In this document: piece after piece, positions 27,654 to 37,353 of the stretch | How positions within the stretch are numbered: the stretch's first letter is position 1 | Layout: every line of letters starts with the position of its first letter | Origin: Actinomyces ruminis | GTDB lineage: Bacteria; Actinomycetota; Actinomycetes; Actinomycetales; Actinomycetaceae | Direction of reading: 5' to 3' | Assembly: GCF_002154335.2 (NCBI RefSeq) | Contig: NZ_MTPX02000051.1 | Location: 62,001 to 126,000 of the forward strand | DNA length: 64,000 nucleotides | Translations under genes and position numbers: made by a program | The notes under the pieces: model-generated | The model's input: the letters and a program-made list of their open reading frames with translations, nothing else | Told to the model about the DNA's origin: nothing | The model's database searches: none

Positions 27654-29564
27654 TCAGGACCGCACGCCCGCCGGCCCGCCGTAGATGGCGTCGATGTCGG
27701 CGGCGAAACGCTTCAGGGCCGCGCTGCGGCGTACCTTCAGCGACGGGGTGAGCAACCCGTTGGCCTCGGTGAAGTCGTTGGTGAGCACCCGGATCTTGCG
27801 GATCGACTCGGCCCGGGAGACGTGCTTGTTGGCGCGGTCCACGGCCCGGTTCAGCGCCGCCAGCACCTCCGGATGCACGGCCGCCTCGGCCACGGGCATC
27901 GGCTCCAGATCGTGCGTGCGCAGCCAGGTCGGCAGCATTTCCGCATCCAGCGTGATCAGGGCGGCCACGAACGGCCGCTGCTCGCCGACCACCACCACCT
28001 GGCTGATCAGAGGATGGCCGCGCAGGGAATCCTCCAGCGCCGCCGGCGAGACGTTCTTGCCGCCGGCGGTGACGATGACGTCCTTGGCGCGCCCGGTGAT
28101 GGTCACGTAGCCGTCCCGGTCCAGCGAGCCCAGGTCGCCGGTGCGGAACCAGCCGTCGTCGGTGAATGCGGCGGCGGTCGCCTCCGGGGCGTGGTGGTAG
28201 CCCTGGAACACGGACGGGCCCTTGAGCAGGATCTCGCCGTCGGCGGAGATGCGCACCGCCATCGGCGGCAGCGGCGGGCCGACGGTGCCGATCTTGGACA
28301 GCCGCGGCGTGTTTACCGCGATCGGCCCCACCGTCTCGGTCAGCCCGTACCCCTCCAGTACGGGGATGCCCAGACCCCGGTAGAAGTGGGCCAGGCGTGG
28401 GGATAGCGGGGCGCCGCCGGAGATGATCCAGTCGGCGTTGCCACCCACCAGGGTGCGGATGCGCTGGTAGACCAGCCGGTCGGCCGCGGCGCGCTGAGCG
28501 CGCAGGGCGCGTGACGGACCGGCCGGCGTGTCCTGCGCCTGGGAGTATTCGACGGCGACCTTCGCGGCCCAGCGGAAAATCCGCCGGGCGCCGCCGTTGC
28601 CCGCCTGGGCGTCGGCGGAGTTGTAGATCTTCTCCAGCACCCGGGGGACCACCAGCAGGTAGGAGGGGCGGAAGGAGGCCAGATCCGACAGCAGGTTCTT
28701 GGTGTCGGGCACGTGCCCCATAACCCCCTCACCGGAGATCTGGAAGACCTCCAGGAAACGGGCGAACACGTGCGCCAGCGGCAGGAACAGCAGCAGCCGC
28801 GAGTCCCGCCCCATGCCGATCTCCGGCATCCACAGGTGCGCATTGGAGCACAGGTCGGTGAAGTTCCCGTGCGACAGGACCGTCCCCTTGGGGGCGCCGG
28901 TGGTCCCGGAGGTGTACACGATGGTGGCGATTGAGGCGGTCGTCAGGGAGTCGGTGCGCGTGCGCACCTGTTCGCGGGACACGTCCCGGCCGGCCTCGGT
29001 GATGGTGTGCAGGGCGCCGGTGTCCAGCGACAGGACCTCCAGGCCGGCCTGGTCCAGGGAGACCGCGGCCGCACGCACCAGTTCCGCGGTGGTGATGGTC
29101 TCGGCGATCACCAGGCGAGCCTTGGCGTCGGACAACACGTAGGCGATCTGCTCGGCGGAACTGGTCTCGTAGATGGGGACGGGGACGAGCGCCGCTGTCC
29201 AGCAGGCGAAGTCCAGCAGCGTCCACTCGTACCGGGTGCGGGACATGATGGCGACCCGGTCGCCGGGCTCGAGTCCCATACCGATCAGGCCGGCGGCCAC
29301 CGAGGCGACGTCGTCGTAGAACTGCTGGGCGGTGAGGTAGTGCCAGGCCTCGCCGATCTCCTGCTTGCGGGCGATCAGCGGGCGGCCGGCGGAGCGGCGC
29401 ACACGGCCTTCAAGCATGGAGGGGATGGTGGTGTGCTCGTCAATGCGGATCAGCGTGGGTGCCTGCCATTCGAGGGCGTGCCCCGGCCGGCCGCCGGGCA
29501 GGGCGGGATCGGCGGAGTTCGCCCCCGCTGATTCGGGAGCGGGTTCCACGGGCGTGGAGGTCAT
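27654..29564 (-). CDS. Long-chain fatty acid-CoA ligase (FadD15-type), first in tandem, intact
   Basis: The only undamaged ligase of the trio (about 636 residues from ATG 29564, which has GAGGAAGAAG upstream; an in-frame GTG at 29597 is less well placed). Motifs are TIVYTSGTTGAPKGTVLSHG, LFLPLAHVFARFLEVFQI, RVLEKIYNSADAQAGNGGAR, IISGGAPLSPRLAHFYRGLG, EGYGLTETVGPIAVNTPRLS, WFRTGDLGSLDRDGYVTITG and KDVIVTAGGKNVSPAALEDS. Substitutions such as KDV for KEL in the last motif set it apart from the other two. A 165-bp gap separates it from the second copy, so it may be transcribed on its own. Role: fatty-acid activation for lipid synthesis or turnover; chain length cannot be read from sequence. Confidence 0.92.
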   Translation of the reverse strand: MTSTPVEPAPESAGANSADPALPGGRPGHALEWQAPTLIRIDEHTTIPSMLEGRVRRSAGRPLIARKQEIGEAWHYLTAQQFYDDVASVAAGLIGMGLEPGDRVAIMSRTRYEWTLLDFACWTAALVPVPIYETSSAEQIAYVLSDAKARLVIAETITTAELVRAAAVSLDQAGLEVLSLDTGALHTITEAGRDVSREQVRTRTDSLTTASIATIVYTSGTTGAPKGTVLSHGNFTDLCSNAHLWMPEIGMGRDSRLLLFLPLAHVFARFLEVFQISGEGVMGHVPDTKNLLSDLASFRPSYLLVVPRVLEKIYNSADAQAGNGGARRIFRWAAKVAVEYSQAQDTPAGPSRALRAQRAAADRLVYQRIRTLVGGNADWIISGGAPLSPRLAHFYRGLGIPVLEGYGLTETVGPIAVNTPRLSKIGTVGPPLPPMAVRISADGEILLKGPSVFQGYHHAPEATAAAFTDDGWFRTGDLGSLDRDGYVTITGRAKDVIVTAGGKNVSPAALEDSLRGHPLISQVVVVGEQRPFVAALITLDAEMLPTWLRTHDLEPMPVAEAAVHPEVLAALNRAVDRANKHVSRAESIRKIRVLTNDFTEANGLLTPSLKVRRSAALKRFAADIDAIYGGPAGVRS

Positions 29565-29746
29565 GGCTTCTTCTTCCTCGGGCCGGTTCCGCACCACGAT
29601 ACGGGATGGGGCAGGTGCGCCCCGGCTCCGGTTATGGACTCCTCACCATACCGCCAGCGGGTGCTGACTGCGCGCATTCAAGCCGCCCCGCCCCGGTACC
29701 AGAGCGCCGCCGCGCCCGGTTGGCTCCGGGCCCGACGGCGTTCGGA

Positions 29747-32566
29747 TCAGCGGCGCTTGGCGGGCTTGGCCGGGGGCTCCCCGAGCTCGACCGCGACCAC
29801 CTGCACCGGCACGGCGGCCTCGGCGGCCGGAGTCAGCGTGAGCTCACCGGTGACCTTGGCGGCTTCGACCAGGTCGGCGCGCACCGTCTCGACGGCGGGG
29901 CCGGCCTGCTCGGACACGGCCAGGGTCACCGCCAGGATCGGCGTCTTCTGGCTGGTCTTGGCCTCCGACTTCACCTTGCGCAGGGCCGCCAGGGCGGCAC
30001 CGGCGTGGATGACCAGCTCGGCGTCCGCGTCTCCGGCCGCCTCACGCAGAGGCGCGGCGGCGGGCCAGCTGGCCCGGTGCACGGAGCCGGTGCGGTACCA
30101 GCTCCACACCTCCTCGGTGGCGAAGGGCAGGAAGGGCGCGAACAGGCGCACGAAGGTGTCTACGGCGATGGCCAGGGTGGTTCGGGCGCTGCGCACCGCG
30201 GCCGGGTCGTGGGAGGCGCCTGCGTCGTTGGCGCGGTCCTTGACCAGCTCGATGTAGTCGTCGCAGAAGGTCCAGAACAGCGACTCGGTCGCCTCTAGCG
30301 CGCGGGAGTGCTCGAAGCTCTCGAAGGCGGTGGTGGCCTGATCGACCACATCCGCCAGGGCCGCCAGGAGGGCCCGGTCGATGGGCTCGGTGACCTCGGC
30401 CGCGTCCAGGCTCGGGGCGGGGGCGGCCGCCTTGGTGGCCGCGTCGGCGTCCCAGGGGATGCCCATGGACAGGGCGAACTTGGAGGCGTTGAGCAGCTTG
30501 ATGGCCAGGCGGCGGCCGATCTTGATCTGCGTCTCCTCGAAGGCGGCGTCCAGACCCAGGCGGGCCGAGGCCGCCCAGTAGCGCACGGCGTCGGAGCCGT
30601 ACTGCTCCAGCAGCCCCATGGGGGTGACCACATTGCCCTTGGACTTGGACATCTTCTTGTGGTCGGAGTCCAGGATCCAGCCCGACAGCCCCGCGTTGGC
30701 CCACGGCAGGGCGCCGAACTCCAGGTTCGCGCGCACCACCGAGGTGAACAGCCAGGTGCGGATGATGTCCTGCCCCTGCGGACGCAGGTCCATGGGGTAG
30801 ACGCGGGAGAACAGGTCGTCATCGGTCAGCCAGCCGGACGCCAGCTGCGGGGACAGGGAGGAGGTGGCCCAGGTGTCCATGATGTCCAGCTCGCCCACGA
30901 ACCCGCCGGGCTTGCCGCGCTGGTCCTCGGTGTAACCGGCGGGCACGTCGGTGGAGGGGTCCACCGGCAGGGCGGACTCATCGGGGGTGATGACGGCGTC
31001 GTAGTCCACCTCGCCGTCCGCGCCCACGCGGTACCACAGCGGGAAGGGCACGCCGAAGAAGCGCTGACGGGAGATCAGCCAGTCGTTGTTGAGGCCCCCC
31101 ACCCAGTTCTCGTAGCGCACCCGCATGAAGTCGGGGTAGATGTTCAGCTCCCGACCGCGCTGCAGCAGCTCGGCCGCCAGGTCCTTCCCCGAGGCCGGGT
31201 TGGTCCAGGCCTTGCCCCCGTTGCGGATGTACCACTGGCGGGAGGTGACGATCTCCAGCGGCTTGTCACCCTTCTCGAAGAAGTTCGTTTGGCGCACGGT
31301 CTTGGTGGGCTCGCCACGCATCTCGCCAGAGGCGGTCAGGGCCTCCACCATCACCTGGCGGGCGGAGTAGGTGGTCTTGCCGGCCATGTCGGCGTAGGCC
31401 CGGCGGCCGGCCTCGGTGGTGATCCAGCCCGGGGTCTCGGTCTCGATGCGCCCGTCCTTGCGCAGGATGGCCCGCAGCGGCAGGTTCAGGTCCCGCCACC
31501 AGTCGATGTCGGTGGTGTCGCCGAAGGTGCAGCACATGGCGATGCCGGCACCCTTGTCCATCTCCGCCGCCGGGTGCGGCAGCACGGGGACCTCGACCCC
31601 GAATACCGGGGAGGCGACGGTGGTGCCGAACAGGGGCTGGTAGCGCGCGTCGTCGGGGTGGGCGACCAGGGCCACGCAGGCGGCCAGCAGCTCCGGCCGG
31701 GTGGTCTCGATACACACGTCGGCGGTGCCGCCCGGGCCGGTCTCGATGGGGGCGCCGGCCGCGGCGGCGGTGGCGGCGGCCTGGGGGTCGACGACGTGGA
31801 AGGCCAGGCGGTGGTAGAAGCCCGGGTACTCGCGCGACTCGATCTCCGCCTGGGCGACGGCGGTACCGAAGGTGACGTCCCACAGCCCCGGGGCCTGCGC
31901 CTGGTAGGCCTCGCCGCGGGCCAGGTTGCGCAGGAACGCCGTCTGGGCGACCTTACGGGCACGCGTGCCGATGGTCTGGTAGTTCTGCTTCCAGTCCACG
32001 CTCAGCCCCAGGTGGCGCCATAGGGCCTCGAACTGGGCCTCGTCCAGGGCGGTCAGGCGCTCGCACAGCTCCACGAAGTTGCGGCGCGAGATCGGCACCT
32101 GGTCGCGGGCCTTGATGGACTTGCCCTCGCCACCGGTGTGCGGGGGCGTGAAGTCGGGGTCATAGGGCAGAGAGGGGTCGCAGCGCACCCCAAAGTAGTT
32201 CTGCACGCGCCGCTCGGTGGGCAGGCCGTTGTCGTCCCAGCCCATGGGGTAGAAGACGGCCTTGCCGCGCATGCGGTGGAAGCGCGCCAGCGTGTCGGTG
32301 TGCGTGTAGGAGAACACGTGGCCCACGTGCAGGGAGCCGGAGACGGTCGGCGGCGGGGTGTCGATGGAGAAGACCTCGTGGCGCTGCGCGCTGCGATCGA
32401 AGGCGTAGATATCCTCGCGTTCCCAGCGTTCCTTCCAGGTCTCCTCCAGGCCGTCGGTGCTGACCTTGTCGGGCACCTGGGGGGAGTGGAGCTCGGAAGG
32501 CAGGAAGCGGCCCTGGGGCGGGGCGGCGGGTGTGGGCGCTGCGGATTCGGCGGCTGACTCAGACAT
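29747..32566 (-). CDS. valS: Valyl-tRNA synthetase
   Basis: Class I synthetase of 939 residues from ATG 32566. The HIGH motif is SGSLHVGHVFSYTH, followed by the Val-type PMGWDDNGLPTERRVQNYFG. The CP1 editing domain spans about 190-430 and includes ETTRPELLAACVALVAHPDD. KMSKS appears as DHKKMSKSKGNVVTPMGLLE, followed by the anticodon-binding helical domain. It is the shorter actinobacterial form: it ends in a Lys/Pro tail (GEPPAKPAKRR) after a domain containing ELVIHAGAALAALRKVKSEA, and lacks a long C-terminal coiled coil. No T-box is visible upstream, unlike ileS. Confidence 0.95.
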   Translation of the reverse strand: MSESAAESAAPTPAAPPQGRFLPSELHSPQVPDKVSTDGLEETWKERWEREDIYAFDRSAQRHEVFSIDTPPPTVSGSLHVGHVFSYTHTDTLARFHRMRGKAVFYPMGWDDNGLPTERRVQNYFGVRCDPSLPYDPDFTPPHTGGEGKSIKARDQVPISRRNFVELCERLTALDEAQFEALWRHLGLSVDWKQNYQTIGTRARKVAQTAFLRNLARGEAYQAQAPGLWDVTFGTAVAQAEIESREYPGFYHRLAFHVVDPQAAATAAAAGAPIETGPGGTADVCIETTRPELLAACVALVAHPDDARYQPLFGTTVASPVFGVEVPVLPHPAAEMDKGAGIAMCCTFGDTTDIDWWRDLNLPLRAILRKDGRIETETPGWITTEAGRRAYADMAGKTTYSARQVMVEALTASGEMRGEPTKTVRQTNFFEKGDKPLEIVTSRQWYIRNGGKAWTNPASGKDLAAELLQRGRELNIYPDFMRVRYENWVGGLNNDWLISRQRFFGVPFPLWYRVGADGEVDYDAVITPDESALPVDPSTDVPAGYTEDQRGKPGGFVGELDIMDTWATSSLSPQLASGWLTDDDLFSRVYPMDLRPQGQDIIRTWLFTSVVRANLEFGALPWANAGLSGWILDSDHKKMSKSKGNVVTPMGLLEQYGSDAVRYWAASARLGLDAAFEETQIKIGRRLAIKLLNASKFALSMGIPWDADAATKAAAPAPSLDAAEVTEPIDRALLAALADVVDQATTAFESFEHSRALEATESLFWTFCDDYIELVKDRANDAGASHDPAAVRSARTTLAIAVDTFVRLFAPFLPFATEEVWSWYRTGSVHRASWPAAAPLREAAGDADAELVIHAGAALAALRKVKSEAKTSQKTPILAVTLAVSEQAGPAVETVRADLVEAAKVTGELTLTPAAEAAVPVQVVAVELGEPPAKPAKRR

Positions 32567-32800
32567 GGAGCCGATTCTGTCACGGCCGGGCGGGCCCGCC
32601 TGCGCCAGCGCCCGGGGAGCCCATGTGAGGTGAGCAACCGGTTCCGCGTTGCATTGCGAGCCGGATGCAACCACGGCTCGGCTGGGCGACGGATGCGGGC
32701 ATGGGACTGCGCAATGGCAGGATGTGCTTCCGGATCTAACCAGGCTCATGCCGGCCCCAGTCTGAGAGGCCTGAACCAAGTGGATGGGCAGCAAGAACCG

Positions 32801-33387
32801 ATGAATACAGAGCAGGCGGGCGGTTCCCGAAGCGGGGCGAGCGCCACCTTCAACGTGCTGTGGCCGGGCGGCGCGGCCACAGCCGCCGGCGTGCGCGCAA
32901 CCGTGCTGGAGACGGCGGGGCTGCTGCGCCGCCTGGGCATCGACGTGCGTCTGCGCATGCCGGCGCCGGGCATGCCGCAAGCGGAGGCGAGCCACCGGTG
33001 GGCCGATACGGTGCTGCTGGTCGACGACGCGCACGATCCGGCGGCCCTGTGGGCACAGGTTCACGCCGTGGCCGCTGTGGCCCCGCACGTCGTCGTGTAC
33101 GTCACGGGGCGTGGTTCGGGCCTCGCGAGGGAGTCGTTGTCGCGTCGGCGGCGCAGGTTGTAGTGCTGAACCGCCCCGATGCGGCGGCGCTGGCCGCCGC
33201 ATGGCTGCCGCTGACCGAGCGGGACGCCATGGCCGACGCCGCATCGACCGCCGATGACTACGACCGATCGCGGCGGCTATTCCGACCGGCCCCGGCGGGG
33301 GGCGGGCCGGGTGGCGAGAACGAAGGCCACGATCAACCCGGCGATGACGCCGACGACCACGCCGACGGCCGCGTAACGCAGCAGTGA
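32801..33387 (+). CDS. Hypothetical protein divergent from valS, one frameshift
   Basis: Function not recognised. The frame from ATG 32801 (or GTG 32780) has almost exclusively G/C third positions, which supports coding. It reads ASATFNVLWPGGAATAAGVR, then VLETAGLLRRLGIDVRLRMP, HRWADTVLLVDDAHDPAALW and VAPHVVVYVTGRGSG. Near 33119 the frame is lost (GTTCGGGCCTCGC) and coding quality continues in the next frame (REGVVVASAAQVVVLNRPDA, AALAAAWLPLTERDAMADAA) to a stop at 33387. The repeated beta-strand/helix rhythm suggests a Rossmann-like half domain. The last 110 bp overlap the 3' end of the convergent Wzz-like gene, so the true end may differ. Confidence 0.5.
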
Positions 33388-33888
33388 AGGTGTCTGCGTG
33401 ACCGCGCCGACCTGCGCCGAGCTGAGCAGGGTGAGGCTGACCGGGTAGTCATCCCCGGCCAGCGCCCCCAGGTCGTCGGAGGCATGGGTGACGACGGCGT
33501 CGGCCACCGCGATGGCGTCCTCGCGTGAGGGTGCCGACACCTGGATCTCAATCGCGGGGGAGTCGGTCACCCGGGTCGCAGACACCCAGGAGGCCACCTC
33601 GGTCGGGGACTGGCTCAGGCCCAGCTCGTCGATTACGTCCTGCGCGACCGCGGGGGAGGCGAGCACCGGCAGGAAGCCGTCGGTGGCGGAGTTGGCGACG
33701 GTGGAGGCGTAGGAGTAGCCGGTCATCCCCTCCTCCGGGTCGACTTTCACCTGCACGTAAGCCATTGAGCTGGCGGTGTAGGTGGGGTCGGTGTTCGCGG
33801 CGAGCACGGCCCCGGCGGCGCCGCCGACAACGCCCAGGGCGATGATCCAGACCAGGCCGCGGCGCACGAGCGTCATCAGTTCCTGCAT
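33277..33888 (-). CDS. Wzz/YveK-type polysaccharide chain-length determinant protein
   Basis: About 203 residues with two transmembrane helices flanking an extracytoplasmic domain. TM1 is GLVWIIALGVVGGAAGAVLA and TM2 is LLRYAAVGVVVGVIAGLIVA. In between, YTASSMAYVQ, LASPAVAQDVIDELG and AIEIQVSAPSREDAIAVADA follow the Wzz/capsular activator pattern. It ends shortly after TM2 in a basic tail, without the kinase domain of full tyrosine autokinases. ATG 33888 is preferred over GTG 33897 because it is about 10 nt from AAGGA. It is last in the minus-strand polysaccharide cluster. Confidence 0.82.
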   Translation of the reverse strand: MQELMTLVRRGLVWIIALGVVGGAAGAVLAANTDPTYTASSMAYVQVKVDPEEGMTGYSYASTVANSATDGFLPVLASPAVAQDVIDELGLSQSPTEVASWVSATRVTDSPAIEIQVSAPSREDAIAVADAVVTHASDDLGALAGDDYPVSLTLLSSAQVGAVTQTPSLLRYAAVGVVVGVIAGLIVAFVLATRPAPRRGRSE

Positions 33889-33924
33889 AGTGTTCACATC
33901 CTTCGGTTTTGGGCCGGGCGGCTG

Positions 33925-35147
33925 TCAGGCGGCGGAGGCGGTGCTGCGCGCAGCGTCGCGGGGGGAGCGCTGTAGCGAGGCGGCCAATGCCGTGCACACC
34001 CGGCCCACATCTGCGTCACTGAGCGCCAGGTGCAGCGGCAGGGTCAGCTCCCGGGCGTAGAACGCGTAGGCATTCGGGAAGTCGGCAATGTCGAAGCCGA
34101 GGTCGCGGTAGGCGGTCAGCAAGGGCAGCGGCTTGTAGTGCACGTTCGCCGACACCCCCGCCGCATACAGCTCCTGAATGACTCGGTTGCGCTCGGCGAC
34201 CCCGGGCACCGGCAGCGTGGCGATCGCCAGGTGACCGGAGGAGGCCACGCCGTCGGCGTCGTGCTCGAGCAGCTTCACGCCGGTGTCGGCCAGACCCTGC
34301 GCATAGTGGGCCAGCAGTTCGCGGCGTCGGTCCAGGTTCTGCTCATAGCGATTCAGCTGGGACAGCCCCAGGGCGGCTAGCGTGTCCGGCAGGTTGCACT
34401 TGTAGGCGGGGGCGATCACGTCGTACTCCCAGGAGGCGCCGCGGGACTTGGCCAGGGCGTCCTTGGTCTGCCCGTGCAGCGAGTAGGTGCGCACCCAGCG
34501 GGCCAGTTCCTCGCGGTCGGTCGGCAGGTCGGCGCGCCACGTCAGGGCCCCGCCCTCCGCCGTCGTGAGGTTCTTGACGGCGTGGAAGGAGAAAGCGGTC
34601 AGATCCGCCAGCGAGCCGGCGGGCCTGCCCTGCAGCGACGCGCCCAGCGAGTGCGCCGAGTCGGAGATGATGACCGGTCGCTCCAGGGCGGCGCCCAGCC
34701 CGGTGTCGATCCGGCCCCGTCCGGCCAGGAGCCCGGTCAACGGGCGCGAGTCGAAGGGAATACCGGCCAGGTCGACGGTGATTACCGCGCGCGTGCGGTC
34801 GGTGACCGCGGCGGCGATGCGCTCCACGCTGGGGAAGGGGGAGCCGGGTTCGGAGTCGACCATGACGATCCGGGCGCCGACGTGGTCGATCACGGAGCCG
34901 ACGCCGTGTAGGTGTAGGCGGGTACCACCACCTCGTCGCCCGGGCCGGCGCCCGCGGCGCGCAGCGCCAATTCCAGGGCGGCGGTGGCGGAGCTGAGTGC
35001 GACCGCGCCGGAGGTGCCGGCCCACTGGGCCAGCTGTTCCTCGAAGCGCCGGCCGACGGGACCGGAGGTGATCCAGCCCGAGCGCAGCACCTCCACCACC
35101 GCGTCGATGTCGTCCTCGGTCAAGGTAGGCGGGGAGAAGGGGATCAT
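33925..35147 (-). CDS. DegT/DnrJ/EryC1/StrS nucleotide-sugar aminotransferase, one frameshift
   Basis: PLP-dependent enzyme that aminates a keto nucleotide sugar, normally the product of a dehydratase such as the adjoining CapD-like protein. It starts at ATG 35147 within the stop of that gene (ATGA). The N-terminus is IPFSPPTLTEDDIDAVVEVL, RSGWITSGPVGRRFEEQLAQ and GDEVVVPAYTYTAS. After the break come VERIAAAVTDRTRAVITVDL, the SDSAHSLGA Asp that contacts PLP, and the Schiff-base Lys in AFSFHAVKNLTTAEGG. One C is missing near 34898 (GCGTCGGCTCCGTG, giving TASASVIDHVGA). Repaired length is 407 residues. Probable job: making a 4-amino sugar for the surface glycan. Confidence 0.88.
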
Positions 35148-37072
35148 CGCAGGGCCTCCGCGGAGTCGGGAATCGGCAGGGCAGTGGCGGTGGGGTCGAC
35201 GGCGATCCCGGGAGTCGTGCCGGCGGGCGCCGCGGTGGCATCGGCCGGCGTGCGGGCACCGTCGGGCCGGGCCGGTGCGGCTTCCGTCCGGGGGTCTTCG
35301 CCTACCGCCCAGGCGTGCAGCTCCTCCACCCGCGGCGTCGGCTGCGGCTGCACGCGTACGTGGCTGACCAGCGGGTGGAAGGGGCGCTCACCGTGCTCGG
35401 AGTGCGCTACCAGATCCTCCGAGAGCTTCTCGCCGGGCCGCAACCCGGTGTATTCGATCGGAACGTCCTTGCCGGACTGGGCGATCAACCGGCGGGCGAC
35501 GTCCACGATCTTCACCGGCTCGCCCATGTCCAGCACCATGGTGTCGCCGGGACGGCCGAAGGACCCGGCCTGCAGCACCAGCTGGCAGGCCTCGGGGATG
35601 GTCATGAAGAAGCGCTCCACGTCCGGGTGGGTGACCGTGACCGGTCCGCCGGCCTCGATCTGCCGTTTGAAGGTCCACAGCATGGAGCCGCGCGAGCCCA
35701 GCACGTTGCCGAAGCGCACCGAGACGTAGCGGCGGTCGCAGGACAGGGCGGTGGCCGTCGTCATGCGCTCGGCGGCCAACTTGGTACGCCCCAGCACCGA
35801 GGTGGGGTCGGCCGCCTTGTCGGTGGAGATGTTGACCAGCGTCTGCACGTCGTAGCGCCGGGCCAGCTCAATCACATTGCGTGATCCCAGCGCATTGGTC
35901 TTCCAGCCCTCTTCCGGGTACATCTCCAGCATCGGCAGGTGCTTGAGCGCCGCCGCGTGGAAGACCACCTGTGGGCGGTGCTCGGCGAAGACCGCTTCCA
36001 GTGCAGCTCGGTCGCGGATGTCGCACAGCACCATGTCGCGGGTGTCCAGCAGGCCCTTGCCGTAGATGTCCAGCTGCACGGAGTGCAGGGCCGACTCATC
36101 CCGGTCCAGTAGCACCAGTTCCTTGGGACCGAAACGGTGGATCTGCCTGGCCAACTCCGAGCCGATCGAGCCGCCGGCGCCGGTGACCAGCACGGTGCGG
36201 CCGGACAGGTAGCCGGCGATTTGGGAGACGTCGGTGTGAATCTCGCGGCGTCCGAGCACCTCGGCCAGGTCGATCTCCCGGATGTCGGAGATCTGTAGGG
36301 CGCGGTGGGCCAGTTGGCGTACCGGCACGATCGTCAGCACCCGGATGCCGTGCTCGGCGCAGCTGGTGGTGACCAGCTTGAGCCGGTCGGCGGGGAAGTC
36401 GGCGACGGCGATCACCACCGTGGCGGCGGAAACCTCCGCGCACACGTCGATCAGAGCGTCCACGGTGCCGCGCACGGGCACGCCCAGGATCCGCAGATTG
36501 CGTTTGGCGGGGTCGTCGTCGACCAGACCGACCGGGATGAAGGGGGAGGCGGCGTCGAACTTGGTCAGGTGAATGATCTGCTGACCCACCCGGCCGGCAC
36601 CGACCACGACGATACGGTCCTGGCCTCGGGCGATGCGCTGGTAGTACTGGGAGGCCTGGTAGGTGGTTACCAGCCGGGCCGCGAAACGGGCTGTAAGCGC
36701 GGCCAGCAGTGCCAGCGCGAAGACGGCGGCAAGAGTGAGCGTACGCAGCGGCGTGGAGCTGACGGCCCCCCAAATCGCCGCCACGGCCAACATGACCAGG
36801 GCGGACACTCCGAACTGGGTGGCGACGGCGGTGGCCTCATCGAAGGAACCGGCCGGGTAACGACGGCGGTAAGTCAGCAGCCACAAGTAGCCCAGGCACA
36901 GACTGACGACCGCGGCGACGCCGGCGCAGGCCAGCACAGTCAGCGCGGCGGGGGAGGCGAAGGCATCGCCGTGCAGGCGGCAGGCCGCGAACGCGGCGAG
37001 CAGCCAGAACAGGGTGTCGAGTAGTGGCAGGAGCAGCGTTCGTGGTTCAGGGACGGAAGTACTCGGTCGCAT
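35144..37072 (-). CDS. CapD/FlaA1-type membrane nucleotide-sugar 4,6-dehydratase/epimerase
   Basis: 642 residues. Four transmembrane helices lie in the first 130 residues. A nucleotide-binding regulatory domain follows (RIVVVGAGRVGQQIIHL, about 155-290), then an extended SDR catalytic domain with VLVTGAGGSIGSELARQIHR. The active-site lysine region is VFHAAALKHLPMLEMYPEEG, and NISTDKAADPTSVLGRTKLA holds the divergent TDKA(A/V)xPxxxxGxxK signature that replaces YxxxK in PglF/WbpM/FlaA1. The last 80 residues are a Pro/Ala-rich tail. It is first in the operon with the aminotransferase, so the pair should make a UDP-4-amino-6-deoxy sugar. Confidence 0.9.
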   Translation of the reverse strand: MRPSTSVPEPRTLLLPLLDTLFWLLAAFAACRLHGDAFASPAALTVLACAGVAAVVSLCLGYLWLLTYRRRYPAGSFDEATAVATQFGVSALVMLAVAAIWGAVSSTPLRTLTLAAVFALALLAALTARFAARLVTTYQASQYYQRIARGQDRIVVVGAGRVGQQIIHLTKFDAASPFIPVGLVDDDPAKRNLRILGVPVRGTVDALIDVCAEVSAATVVIAVADFPADRLKLVTTSCAEHGIRVLTIVPVRQLAHRALQISDIREIDLAEVLGRREIHTDVSQIAGYLSGRTVLVTGAGGSIGSELARQIHRFGPKELVLLDRDESALHSVQLDIYGKGLLDTRDMVLCDIRDRAALEAVFAEHRPQVVFHAAALKHLPMLEMYPEEGWKTNALGSRNVIELARRYDVQTLVNISTDKAADPTSVLGRTKLAAERMTTATALSCDRRYVSVRFGNVLGSRGSMLWTFKRQIEAGGPVTVTHPDVERFFMTIPEACQLVLQAGSFGRPGDTMVLDMGEPVKIVDVARRLIAQSGKDVPIEYTGLRPGEKLSEDLVAHSEHGERPFHPLVSHVRVQPQPTPRVEELHAWAVGEDPRTEAAPARPDGARTPADATAAPAGTTPGIAVDPTATALPIPDSAEALR

Positions 37073-37353
37073 GAATGGTCACGTACCTCTCGGTGGAGAC
37101 CGACCCAGGGATCAGGGCGGCACCCTCGTGACCACGGCAACGTCGAACGCGCATAGAAAGGAGGATCCGGCGCAGGCGCAACGTCAGGGAAGCGGAACGA
37201 GGGACAATCACATTTAAGACGCATATGCGATTCAGGTCAAATATCAACCGTTTGACGGACGTGGTACGCGCAGGACAGCATTGGCACGTCATCGCCGGTC
37301 GGTGCCCTGAACCCGTCTGCGCCCGGCAGCGATGACAGGTGAGGAGAATCCCT
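37073..37353. promoter_or_regulatory. Divergent promoter region between CapD-like gene and flippase
   Basis: A 281-bp gap, less G+C-rich than its flanks. It holds the 10-bp palindrome CGCATATGCG (37220-37229) and an inverted repeat GTCAAA (37236-37241)/TTTGAC (37251-37256) separated by 9 bp. TTTGAC could also serve as a -35 element for the flippase direction. Both polysaccharide transcripts must start here, so a shared operator is likely; the binding protein is unknown. Confidence 0.4.

Noticed and set aside
29598-29746. Possible terminator or tRNA between ligase and valS
   Set aside because: No stable hairpin with T-run and no cloverleaf could be built.
32567-32800. T-box or other leader upstream of valS
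   Set aside because: No GGTGGNACCGCG sequence is present on the minus strand.
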